Source: Paenibacillus xylanexedens (GTDB lineage Bacteria; Bacillota; Bacilli; Paenibacillales; Paenibacillaceae). From it: a DNA stretch of 50,923 nucleotides. Within the stretch, counting starts at the first letter, position 1, and each line of letters opens with the position of its first letter. The translations under genes were made by a program, and so were the position numbers. The notes beneath the pieces were generated by a model. That model saw nothing but the letters and a program-made list of their open reading frames with translations, ran no database searches and had not been told where the DNA came from. The stretch covers positions 1-50,923 of the forward strand of contig NZ_JAGIKV010000036.1 of NCBI RefSeq assembly GCF_017874615.1. The letters are read 5' to 3'. This document shows positions 25,785 through 33,359 of this stretch, one piece after another.

Positions 25785-26945
25785 GTGGATTTACAAGCCG
25801 ATGCCATAGACCGCGTCATTAAAAACGCCATACAAGTCATGGAAAACAGCAAATATCAAATGTTCGAAATCATGGACTCGACTCGCGATGAGCTGAAAAC
25901 GCTCAACGAAGAGTTGAAGTCGGTGTTGAAGGAGACGGCGGAAACGATCGAGAAAGTAGATCAGTTGGAGCTTAACTACCGCCGTTCCCGGATCCGGCTG
26001 ACTGAGGTTAGCCGTGACTTTGTCCGTTATTCCGAACATGATATCAAGCAGGCGTATGAGAAAGCAACACAGCTGCAGCTGGATCTGATGATTTATCGTG
26101 AGAAGGAAATGTATCTGAAGGCTCGTCGGGATGATCTGCAGAAGCGTGCCAAAAATGTGGAAGCTTCTGTGGAGCGTGCCGAGACCATCGGTTCGCAAAT
26201 GGGCGTTGTGTTGGAGTACCTGTCGGGTGAACTGGGTCAAGTGACCCGGATCATCGAAAATGCCAAAAATCGACAAATGATTGGTTTGAAAATAATTTTG
26301 GCCCAGGAAGAAGAGCGGAAACGTATTGCTCGTGAGATTCATGACGGGCCTGCCCAGATGCTCGCCAATCTAGTGCTTAGGACGGAAATTGTAGAAAGAA
26401 TGCTCATTAAGCAGGATTTTAAGATGGTCCAGGCCGAAATAGTAGATTTGAAAGGCCAGGTTCGTTCCAGTCTTGAAGAAATGAGAAAAGTTATTTTCAA
26501 TCTGCGTCCTATGGCACTGGATGATCTGGGACTGATTCCAACGCTTCGGAAGTATGTGCAGGATTTTGAGGTAAAAACGAAAATCCGGTCGCTTTTTGAA
26601 ACAAGAGGTAAGGAACACCGTTTATCTTCCGCGATGGAGGCAGCGATCTACCGTCTCGTGCAGGAAGGTCTGTCGAATGCTGCAAAGCATGCTTATCCCA
26701 CTTATGTTGTAGTGGAAATTACATACCAGGCTCAGCTCGTCAAAATTGTCGTTCAGGACAATGGGCTTGGGTTCAAACCGGAGCTTCTTGCCAAGAAAAG
26801 CAAGGATCATACCCACTTCGGTCTGATTGGGATGAGAGAACGGGTTGAACTGTTAGAAGGAAGAATAGAGATTGAATCCGGAGAAAATCAAGGAACCAAA
26901 ATAGTGATTCATATCCCGACAAACGTGGATAAGGGAAAGGAGTAG
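25785..26945 (+). CDS. degS: Sensor histidine kinase DegS
   Basis: 386 residues, cytoplasmic, no membrane segment. DegS phosphorylates DegU and controls exoenzymes, competence, biofilm and motility. An N-terminal sensor coiled coil fills about residues 1-170, then the HisKA_3 dimerisation domain has EEERKRIAREIHDGPAQ with the phosphoacceptor His186, and the ATPase domain shows GLSNAAKHAY, VQDNGLGF and FGLIGMRERV. The start is a GTG at 25785, after GGAG at 25771-25774. A weak promoter, TTACCA (25721-25726) and TATGAT (25743-25748) with a 16-base spacer, overlaps the end of the gene before. The gap to degU is 4 bases, so the two form an operon. Confidence 0.95.
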   Translation: MDLQADAIDRVIKNAIQVMENSKYQMFEIMDSTRDELKTLNEELKSVLKETAETIEKVDQLELNYRRSRIRLTEVSRDFVRYSEHDIKQAYEKATQLQLDLMIYREKEMYLKARRDDLQKRAKNVEASVERAETIGSQMGVVLEYLSGELGQVTRIIENAKNRQMIGLKIILAQEEERKRIAREIHDGPAQMLANLVLRTEIVERMLIKQDFKMVQAEIVDLKGQVRSSLEEMRKVIFNLRPMALDDLGLIPTLRKYVQDFEVKTKIRSLFETRGKEHRLSSAMEAAIYRLVQEGLSNAAKHAYPTYVVVEITYQAQLVKIVVQDNGLGFKPELLAKKSKDHTHFGLIGMRERVELLEGRIEIESGENQGTKIVIHIPTNVDKGKE

Positions 26946-26949
26946 CAGG

Positions 26950-27675
26950 ATGATGGAAAACCGTGATACTGGGAAAGCATCGATTAAAGTTCTTTTGGCT
27001 GATGATCATCAGCTTTTCCGTGAGGGACTGAAACGCATTTTAAATATGGAGGACGACATTGAGGTCATCGGCGAATGCGGCGATGGTATCCAAGTGCTCG
27101 AATTCTGCAATCAGGATAAACCTGATATCGTATTGATGGATATCAACATGCCAATCGAAAATGGGGTTGAAGCAACGGAGAAATTGCGTGAGCTGTTCCC
27201 TGATGTCAAAGTAATTATCTTGTCCATTCATGATGATGAAAGTTATGTATTTGAGACGCTTCGTAAAGGGGCTAACGGATATTTGCTGAAGGATATGGAG
27301 GCCGAGTCTCTGATCAATGCGATTCGTTCCGTGCATGAAGGACATGCGTTCATTCATCCGAAAGTAACAGGCAAACTGATCATGCAACTGCGTCGTATGA
27401 CGTACCTTAATGAGACAGGGGCAATGAGTGAAGGAGCTTCGAAAGAAGCAGGTGTTAAATTTGTCGCTGGCGACAATAACCCGCTCACACGTCGTGAGGC
27501 TGAAGTACTTCGCTTGATGGCAGAAGGTAAGAGCAATAAAATGATTGGTGAATTCCTGTTCATCAGTGAAAAAACAGTAAAAAACCATGTCAGCAGTATT
27601 CTGCAGAAGATGGAAGTGGATGACCGTACACAAGCCGTTATCAATTCGATCAAATATGGTTGGGTTACGCTCTAA
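26950..27675 (+). CDS. degU: Response regulator DegU
   Basis: 241 residues, NarL/FixJ family. The receiver domain has the acidic pair in LLADDHQLFREGL, the phosphoacceptor Asp in DIVLMDINMP (about Asp64) and the conserved Lys in NGYLLKDMEAE. A C-terminal LuxR-type helix-turn-helix follows: NPLTRREAEVLRLMAEGKSN and SEKTVKNHVSSILQKM. It has a linker of about 30 residues between the domains. Partner of DegS and co-transcribed with it. Two consecutive Met codons leave the start open by one residue. No clear terminator follows. Confidence 0.96.
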   Translation: MMENRDTGKASIKVLLADDHQLFREGLKRILNMEDDIEVIGECGDGIQVLEFCNQDKPDIVLMDINMPIENGVEATEKLRELFPDVKVIILSIHDDESYVFETLRKGANGYLLKDMEAESLINAIRSVHEGHAFIHPKVTGKLIMQLRRMTYLNETGAMSEGASKEAGVKFVAGDNNPLTRREAEVLRLMAEGKSNKMIGEFLFISEKTVKNHVSSILQKMEVDDRTQAVINSIKYGWVTL

Positions 27676-28032
27676 TACCTTATGTTTTTCGTAAAGCAGT
27701 ATTCTTACGGTAAGTCAGTCCATTGGTTGATTCAACCTAGACGGAGTATAGATTGGTGTTCACTCGCGCCCTTTCCACAATGTTGGATTGGTCTGCGGGT
27801 TAATGGACTTTATCACTGCAAATTAGCAAAGTATAAGGTTGTGCGGAACATATGTTCAAGCTTAGGCGTGAATGAATGACCTGGCCTGTCTTTCTTCGTC
27901 CGGTGTCGATCAGCGTGGAATATGAGTGATAGGAAATGCAAGTGTAACCCTTCAGGAAGTACAGCATATACTTGTTGTATACAGGGATGTTCGCCATGGG
28001 TGAGCATGACCTTCCGAGGAGGTGCAGTTGCC
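27676..28032. other. Spacer between degU and a small membrane protein gene
   Basis: About 357 bases. A reading frame in phase with the next gene extends back to 27922, but its translation is Cys-rich and unlike a protein start, and the good ribosome binding site is at 28016. I see no terminator for degU and no clear promoter. Confidence 0.4.
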
Positions 28033-28410
28033 ATGGTTGCTCATCTGACTATGATTCTGCTCATATACTTCCTGGCGGCAATGGCCGTTCATGCCATGCA
28101 CCAGCGCCATCTTTCCCGTCCGGAATCTGAAGGTTTCGAGCAGATTCTGCTCATCCCTTCCAATCAGGCAGGGCGGATCGAAGGCATTGTAAGAGAACTT
28201 TGCCGGGAATTATTATACCGTGGTAAGAGCTTCAGATTAACAGTTGTCGCTGATCGTACAGAAGCGGAAACGATTACGATTATTGAAAAGCTTATGCAAA
28301 GGCAAGGCATGGAGACATCTTATCTGCCTGCTGTCCCTGCTGATATTGAACGGGTAGCACAGACCGATCACACGTTTCGACTGATTGATTTGCGTGAGTC
28401 AGAGCAATAA
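28033..28410 (+). CDS. Small membrane-anchored hypothetical protein
   Basis: 125 residues from the ATG at 28033, picked because GAGGAGGTG (28016-28024) stands 8 bases upstream. An N-terminal hydrophobic segment (MVAHLTMILLIYFLAAMAVH) is followed by a soluble domain of about 95 residues with alternating strands and helices: FEQILLIPSNQAGRIEGIVR, FRLTVVADRTEAET and HTFRLIDLRES. This looks like a small alpha/beta domain on the cytoplasmic side. I do not recognise the family. It lies between degSU and comFA, where B. subtilis has other genes (degV and yvhJ, from memory). Confidence 0.75.
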   Translation: MVAHLTMILLIYFLAAMAVHAMHQRHLSRPESEGFEQILLIPSNQAGRIEGIVRELCRELLYRGKSFRLTVVADRTEAETITIIEKLMQRQGMETSYLPAVPADIERVAQTDHTFRLIDLRESEQ

Positions 28411-28461
28411 ATCATGATGTGAGCGGGAAATGGGATTAACATTTCGCAGATCTACAGTGAA

Positions 28462-28493
28462 AAGATTACAGCAGAAGCTGTAGTCTTTTTTTG
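28462..28493 (+). terminator. Intrinsic terminator
   Basis: Stem AAGATTACAGC (28462-28472) with GCTGTAGTCTT (28477-28487), loop AGAA, one G-T pair, then T run. Confidence 0.92.
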
Positions 28494-28521
28494 TAATTGT
28501 AGCCAAGTCTGCTTTTAAATT

Positions 28522-28595
28522 AAAAATGGGTTTTTATGCAATCTATGGTTATTGTCTGGGTTCTGGCGAATCCATGAGCACTAAAATAAACTTTT
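28522..28595 (+). promoter_or_regulatory. Two ComK-type AT boxes upstream of comFA
   Basis: AAAA-N5-TTTT occurs at 28522-28534 and again at 28583-28595. This is the half-site known for ComK in B. subtilis. The 48-base gap between boxes is not one of the standard K-box spacings, and the region is AT-rich, so this is suggestive only. Confidence 0.4.
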
Positions 28596-28716
28596 CGAAG
28601 TCAGAACTCTTAATTTAAAAGTATAGACGATTCAGATTGGAAAAAGTTTCGCAATTTTAGAGAAAGATTCTGGTTATTAGCAGAATTTTATGATGGATCA
28701 TGTTGTGTGACTAATG

Positions 28717-28745
28717 TTGTGATGTAGAGATTCAATTGGTATAGT
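28717..28745 (+). promoter_or_regulatory. Probable promoter of comFA
   Basis: TTGTGA (28717-28722), 17-base spacer, TATAGT (28740-28745). It predicts a start near 28752, so the terminator at 28787 would lie inside the leader. Confidence 0.5.
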
Positions 28746-28786
28746 GATAAGTAAGATTGATCATAAGAAGATGGAATATGGACATG

Positions 28787-28831
28787 AAGCACATGCTCCG
28801 GCGAATAGCCGGGTTGGCATGTGCTTTTTTT
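28787..28831 (+). terminator. Intrinsic terminator or attenuator in the comFA leader
   Basis: AAGCACATGC (28787-28796) pairs with GCATGTGCTT (28817-28826), enclosing a second hairpin CCGGC/GCCGG, then seven T. No gene lies between the previous terminator and this one, so it acts either on the comFA leader transcript or ends a short RNA. Confidence 0.8.
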
Positions 28832-28866
28832 GCGTTCGGAGAATGTGCGATGGGGGAGGAGAGTAA

Positions 28867-30753
28867 ATGAAGGTTGCCTTATATGTGTGCCGTGTAGGGG
28901 AAGGGTGGAGTATGATCTTGTCCCTCGACATTCGAGTGGATGTGGCTTGGTGGCTCAAGGAGGGAAGTGGGCGAAATGTGCTGCGCTGGTTGTTGTTAGA
29001 TAAGGCGTTGCCGTTAAGTCAGGCATCCTGGTTGGTTGAACATTATGAGATGGAGCGAGGTATGGATCAGTGGGGCCAGCGCGAATGGCAGAGTTATCTT
29101 GCACGGAAGCTGGATATGTATGAACTGGCCTCAGGGGAAACAGAGGCCAGAAAAGGTATAGCGGGCAAAGCGGGGAGTTCCGCTGTGCGTGGTGCGTTGG
29201 TAGGCGGGATGCCAGAGCCGTATCCCGCCGGGCAGTGGGCTCAGCTGGAGCGGGACGCGGCCCTGCTGGCTGAGCGGATCAGCGGCCGCCAATTACTGGC
29301 GGCCGAGGCGGAGGCGTTGCTGGCGGATACCGCCCAGCCGCCAAAGGAGTGGCGCGCGGCTGCGCAGCTCGCGCGCTTGCACGGGCGGCTGGGTATCACA
29401 GCCGCCCTCGAAGGGCCTGCCACGCGCCGTCGGCACGCGTGGCTTGGACGCGCGCGGAGCGCGCCCCGCTGCCACCGTTGTGGCAGCGAAGCCAGGCAGC
29501 GCGTGCCCTGCGCTGCCTGCGGCCTGGCGGCGTGCGCCTACTGCGAGGCCTGCCTCGCGCTGGGGCGCAGCCGTGCTTGTGCGCTGCTGCTACGCAGTGC
29601 AGTGCACGGGGCCGTGCCACGCGGCGAAGCACCGCGTGGCACGGCCTTGGCCCCCACCGGCGGCGGGCTCGCCCGGTGGGGGCTTAGCGCAGCGCAGAGC
29701 GCGGCAGCAGCCGCGGCGCTTGCGTTTTTGGCCCGCCCACCCGCAGGGGATGGGCCGGGGCGGTTCTTGCTGTGGGCCGTGACCGGGGCCGGCAAGACCG
29801 AGATGATATTCCCACTGCTCCAACATACATTGGATCGTGGCAGACGAGCTTTGGTCGCTACGCCGCGCAGGGATGTGGTGCTGGAACTGGCTCCGCGTCT
29901 AGCTAAAGCTTTTCCGGACACTTCGATCGCTACCCTATACGGAGGCAGTGACGAACGCTGGAAAGACGCTCAGCTCACGCTTGCGACCACACATCAACTG
30001 ATGCGTTTTTATCAGGGGTTTGATCTCGTCATCATCGACGAACTGGATGCTTTCCCTTATCACAACGATCCCATGCTCGCTCACGCGGCGGCATCTTCCT
30101 GTAAACCAGACGGGAATTTTGTCTATCTATCTGCCACACCGCCTGCTCGGCTTCAGAGGGAAGCAGCACGGGGGAAACTCAATCATGCCAAAGTTCCAGT
30201 ACGTTTCCACCGTCATCCTTTGCCCGTTCCAAGATTGGTCAAGATGGTTACCGTTGCTGAATGTATTAAGAAACGAAATTTTCCTTCTGCCTTGAGGACT
30301 AACATCCAAATTTCATTGAAGCGTGACGCCCAGGTATTTGTCTTTGTAACACGCATTGCCCAGATTGAGGCGTTTGTGAATCTAATGCGTCGTACCTTTC
30401 CCGGAATCCATATCGAAGGAACTTCATCTCAGGACCCTGATCGCGCTAGCAAAGTTACAGCCTTTCGTGAACGCAAAATTCGTTTGCTCGTAACGACAAC
30501 AATTCTGGAGCGTGGCGTGACCATTCCGCGCAGTGATGTTTTTATATTGGATGCAGACAATAGTCTCTTTGATGAAGCGTCACTGGTCCAGATGGCGGGA
30601 AGAGCAGGGCGTTCCATGGATGACCCGGCGGGTAGAGTGGTTTTTGCATCATCTAATCGGACACGTTCACAGGTGAAGGCCGTTGCCCAGATTCGGAAAA
30701 TGAACACCATCGCTCGTCGCAAAGGCTACCTGCATCCACCATCCAAGACATAA
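28867..30753 (+). CDS. comFA: Competence DNA helicase ComFA
   Basis: 628 residues, larger than the B. subtilis protein (about 460). ComFA is a DEAD-box-like ATPase that helps pull single-stranded DNA through ComEC during transformation. The N-terminal 180 residues are variable. A four-Cys zinc module follows at about 200-240 (CHRCGSEARQRVPCAACG), then the helicase: Walker A TGAGKTEM near residue 310, IIDELDAF near 390, YLSATPP, TTTILERGVTIP and QMAGRAGRS. The ATG is preceded by GGGGGAGGAGAG. Bases from about 29200 to 29780 reach 75-78 percent GC and encode an Ala/Arg/Gly-rich stretch, far above the flanks. The comFC gene follows after 64 bases; comFB is absent. Confidence 0.92.
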   Translation: MKVALYVCRVGEGWSMILSLDIRVDVAWWLKEGSGRNVLRWLLLDKALPLSQASWLVEHYEMERGMDQWGQREWQSYLARKLDMYELASGETEARKGIAGKAGSSAVRGALVGGMPEPYPAGQWAQLERDAALLAERISGRQLLAAEAEALLADTAQPPKEWRAAAQLARLHGRLGITAALEGPATRRRHAWLGRARSAPRCHRCGSEARQRVPCAACGLAACAYCEACLALGRSRACALLLRSAVHGAVPRGEAPRGTALAPTGGGLARWGLSAAQSAAAAAALAFLARPPAGDGPGRFLLWAVTGAGKTEMIFPLLQHTLDRGRRALVATPRRDVVLELAPRLAKAFPDTSIATLYGGSDERWKDAQLTLATTHQLMRFYQGFDLVIIDELDAFPYHNDPMLAHAAASSCKPDGNFVYLSATPPARLQREAARGKLNHAKVPVRFHRHPLPVPRLVKMVTVAECIKKRNFPSALRTNIQISLKRDAQVFVFVTRIAQIEAFVNLMRRTFPGIHIEGTSSQDPDRASKVTAFRERKIRLLVTTTILERGVTIPRSDVFILDADNSLFDEASLVQMAGRAGRSMDDPAGRVVFASSNRTRSQVKAVAQIRKMNTIARRKGYLHPPSKT

Positions 30754-30817
30754 TTGTCATCTGCCCAGTTCGTATCCACATATCACAATACATTCCCGAG
30801 ACTGGAGGTATGCCCCT

Positions 30818-31714
30818 ATGTTCAACTGGCTCAGCAACATAACCGATTATGCGCAGCACCTGACCGGACGTCTTCATCACCTGCTCGCCCCGCCGGGAGC
30901 GACTTGTTTAACATGTGGCACTCGAGCGATTCTGTCTTCAACTTATTCAGGCATATGCCCACGTTGTGTGAAACAGATCCCATGGATTCGTTCCATCCGT
31001 TGCCTGCGTTGTGGTCGGGGTGTCGGATGCCCCGACTGTGCTCGTCCACACATGCAAAACCGTTCTTTTATCTCCAACCGCAGCGCCGTACAATACAACC
31101 CTCTTATGAAAGAATGGATAGGCATGTACAAATTCAGAGGCCATGAAAGATACGCACCGCTCCTAACCGCGCTGTTGATTCAAGCCTTTCAAGCGATGAG
31201 AGAGGAGCAGAATTCTGCTTTGGCAAAAGAACCCCCAGCCCCCGTGGCTCATATCGCCACGCCTGCTCAACAAACGAAGCCGCAATGGCGGCCTGACGCG
31301 GTCACCTATGTCCCGGTGAGCGGCGAGCGCCTGGCCGAGCGTGGCTTCAATCAGGCGGAGCGGCTGGCTGCCGGGCTCGCCACCGCCTGCCGCCTACCCA
31401 TTGTTGATCTGTTGCAGCGCCAGATCAACACCACCAAACAAAGCTTTAAATCACGCGGTGAGCGAATTGAAACGATGAAGAATGCTTTTTCCATCAGCCC
31501 GGATGGCATGCAGTTAATTGAAGAGCTATACAGGGCATCTCATCTGCCAACACATATGGGCATATCGCACGCCAAATCCATACAGTTACTGCTGATCGAT
31601 GATATATACACAACAGGTAGCACCTTGGATGCTTGTGGGCGGGTTATTCTAAATGCTGGCTTCTACATGGGGATTCCGGTCGAGCTTTACACTCTGACAC
31701 TGGCAAGATCCTAA
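30818..31714 (+). CDS. comFC: ComFC, phosphoribosyltransferase-like competence protein
   Basis: 298 residues. ComFC proteins are needed for natural transformation and act with ComFA. The N-terminal zinc finger is visible as CLTCG, CPRC, CLRCG and CPDC. The PRTase fold follows, with VTYVPVSGERLAERGFNQAE and the PRPP-binding loop LLLIDDIYTTGSTL. Two stretches that look inserted relative to B. subtilis lie at about 125-160 and 230-250. The ATG follows ACTGGAGGTATG. No terminator stands between comFA and comFC, so they are probably one transcript. Confidence 0.92.
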   Translation: MFNWLSNITDYAQHLTGRLHHLLAPPGATCLTCGTRAILSSTYSGICPRCVKQIPWIRSIRCLRCGRGVGCPDCARPHMQNRSFISNRSAVQYNPLMKEWIGMYKFRGHERYAPLLTALLIQAFQAMREEQNSALAKEPPAPVAHIATPAQQTKPQWRPDAVTYVPVSGERLAERGFNQAERLAAGLATACRLPIVDLLQRQINTTKQSFKSRGERIETMKNAFSISPDGMQLIEELYRASHLPTHMGISHAKSIQLLLIDDIYTTGSTLDACGRVILNAGFYMGIPVELYTLTLARS

Positions 31715-31957
31715 TTAATAAATGGGCTTTTAATATATTTATGGAATAAATTTTATTATTAATGTACGAATAGTATGCTCCGCGGGAGGAGATTGGAGCG
31801 ATATTATAAGCAAAATGGCCATGAAAGGGATTTCGTATATGTGCATCCTGTTCCCCTTTTTTGCTTTGTAAATAGACTATGGCTTCATCAGAGAAAATAA
31901 GGTAATGTATAATTATTATCTATTCGGAAATGGAAGTTTGAGAGGGGCGTTTTAGCG
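31715..31957. other. Spacer before yvyF
   Basis: AT-rich, no gene. TATAAT at 31908-31913 could be the -10 box of yvyF, although no good -35 box is seen at the right distance. Confidence 0.35.
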
Positions 31958-32365
31958 ATGAATCTAGGTAATTGTCCTCGCTGTGGTAAATTATATGCGT
32001 TGAATTTTCGAGATGTATGTTCAAACTGTATTAAGGAAATAGAGAAGGAATATCAGATCTGTGTAGATTATTTGCGCGAAAACAAGGGCACCAACATACA
32101 GGAGCTATCCGATGCAACGGAAGTTTCGATTAAACACATTACCAAGTTCATCCGTGAGGGACGAATTTCCATCGAGAATGCCCCGAATATGATGTATCCT
32201 TGTGAAGTATGCGGAACATTGATTCGTGAAGGTCATATGTGTGACTCTTGCCGCAATCGTTTAACGAAAGACTTGGCAGGAGCAGCTCGTGAAGTAGGTC
32301 AGAAGGATAACAACAATTTAGGCGGACGAACCTACAATGCTGTCGACAAACTACGCGATTCATAG
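31958..32365 (+). CDS. yvyF: Flagellar operon protein YvyF
   Basis: 135 residues, the TIGR03826-type protein found before flgM in Bacillaceae. Two zinc-binding Cys modules are visible: CPRCGKLYALNFRDVCSNC at the N-terminus and CEVCGTLIREGHMCDSC near residue 85. Between them lies a small helical part with a helix-turn-helix look (IQELSDATEVSIKHITKFIR). The exact function is unknown; it is thought to act in flagellar gene control or assembly. The ATG at 31958 follows GAGAGGGGCG. A terminator separates it from flgM. Confidence 0.85.
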   Translation: MNLGNCPRCGKLYALNFRDVCSNCIKEIEKEYQICVDYLRENKGTNIQELSDATEVSIKHITKFIREGRISIENAPNMMYPCEVCGTLIREGHMCDSCRNRLTKDLAGAAREVGQKDNNNLGGRTYNAVDKLRDS

Positions 32366-32414
32366 GAGCGAGGGCTCAAATACATGTTTTGCTATAACAA
32401 ATGTTTTGAAACGT

Positions 32415-32449
32415 ACCGATAAACTTATTAAAGATTATCGGTTTTTTTT
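32415..32449 (+). terminator. Intrinsic terminator between yvyF and flgM
   Basis: ACCGATAA (32415-32422) with TTATCGGT (32435-32442), then eight T. Confidence 0.85.
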
Positions 32450-32540
32450 ATTATCCTAATCATTTTGACAACATAAAGATTAAAGTAAGAAAAACGTATA
32501 TCAACATAAACTCCTAATCATGGAAGGAAGTGCATTTTAA

Positions 32541-32825
32541 ATGAAAATCAATGAACCGAGTAGAATTGGCGCCATCAATTCATATCAAAGGAACGTTGAA
32601 TCCAATCAGCAGGCTGATGCCAAGAAGAGCCGCCGTAAGGACGAGGTATCCATTTCTCCGGAGGCGATGAAGATGCTTGAGGAACAAAGTCGTACGCAAG
32701 ATGCAGGACGCATACAGCGGATACAGGAACTGAAAGAACAGGTCAGTTCGGGAACGTATCAGGTAGACAGCAGCAAGCTTGCTGATAAGTTGCTACCGTA
32801 TTTTAAGTCTTTTGATAAGGAATAG
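32541..32825 (+). CDS. flgM: Anti-sigma factor FlgM
   Basis: 94 residues. FlgM holds sigma-D inactive until the hook and basal body are complete. Family features: the N-terminal MKINEPSRIGAINSY, the RRKDEVSISPEAMKMLEE segment and a helical C-terminal half ending LADKLLPYF. The ATG follows GGAAGGAAGTG. It begins the flgM-flgN-flgK-flgL unit; 11 bases separate it from flgN. Its targets in this window should include the promoters at 1403 and 37241. Confidence 0.93.
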   Translation: MKINEPSRIGAINSYQRNVESNQQADAKKSRRKDEVSISPEAMKMLEEQSRTQDAGRIQRIQELKEQVSSGTYQVDSSKLADKLLPYFKSFDKE

Positions 32826-32836
32826 GTGATCACGTA

Positions 32837-33340
32837 ATGGCAGCACTGGACAGATTAATTGCAGTTTTGCAGCAAATGGAACAAAGTCACCGCGATATGC
32901 TGGCACTCAGCGAGGTCAAGAGACAGGTCATTGTCAAAAACGATGTGGATGAACTCATTGCCCTCCTCAACAAAGAATCTCGTTTCATGAAACAACAGGA
33001 GCCATTGGAGATTGAACGGCAGAGCGCAGTTCACGAATTGCTTCAGGAGCGGGGCATCAAGTCCATGCTGAACCTGAATATCACCGAGATCTCGAAGCTG
33101 ATTTTTGATCCGGCTGACAAACTGCGATTGCTTGAAGTCCAGAAGAAGCTGGCGGGAACACTGCAGGAGTTAAAAGAAATTAATCAACTGAATCAAATGC
33201 TGATCGAGCAATCCTTGATGTTTATTGATCTTTCAATGGACATCTTTGCTTCTCGACCAGAACAGGATGCCACATATCAGCATCCTGCTGATAAGAACGG
33301 TAATCCAGGGCGAATCGGTCTGTTTGACACGCGTGCCTGA
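32837..33340 (+). CDS. flgN: Flagellar chaperone FlgN
   Basis: 167 residues, mostly helical (ALDRLIAVLQQMEQSHRDML, LLEVQKKLAGTLQELKEIN). FlgN is the export chaperone of the hook-associated proteins FlgK and FlgL, which follow directly. The gene lies 11 bases after flgM and 19 before flgK. The assignment comes from the fold pattern and position; the sequence is poorly conserved in this family. Confidence 0.88.
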   Translation: MAALDRLIAVLQQMEQSHRDMLALSEVKRQVIVKNDVDELIALLNKESRFMKQQEPLEIERQSAVHELLQERGIKSMLNLNITEISKLIFDPADKLRLLEVQKKLAGTLQELKEINQLNQMLIEQSLMFIDLSMDIFASRPEQDATYQHPADKNGNPGRIGLFDTRA

Positions 33341-33359
33341 TTAATTAGGGGGAAACCAG

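Noticed and set aside
27922..28032. N-terminal extension of the small membrane protein
   Set aside because: It would place the strong ribosome binding site at 28016 inside the coding region and adds a Cys-rich stretch unlike a protein start.
29349..29826. Several overlapping frames on both strands inside comFA
   Set aside because: High GC lowers stop frequency here; all are Ala/Arg shadows of comFA.
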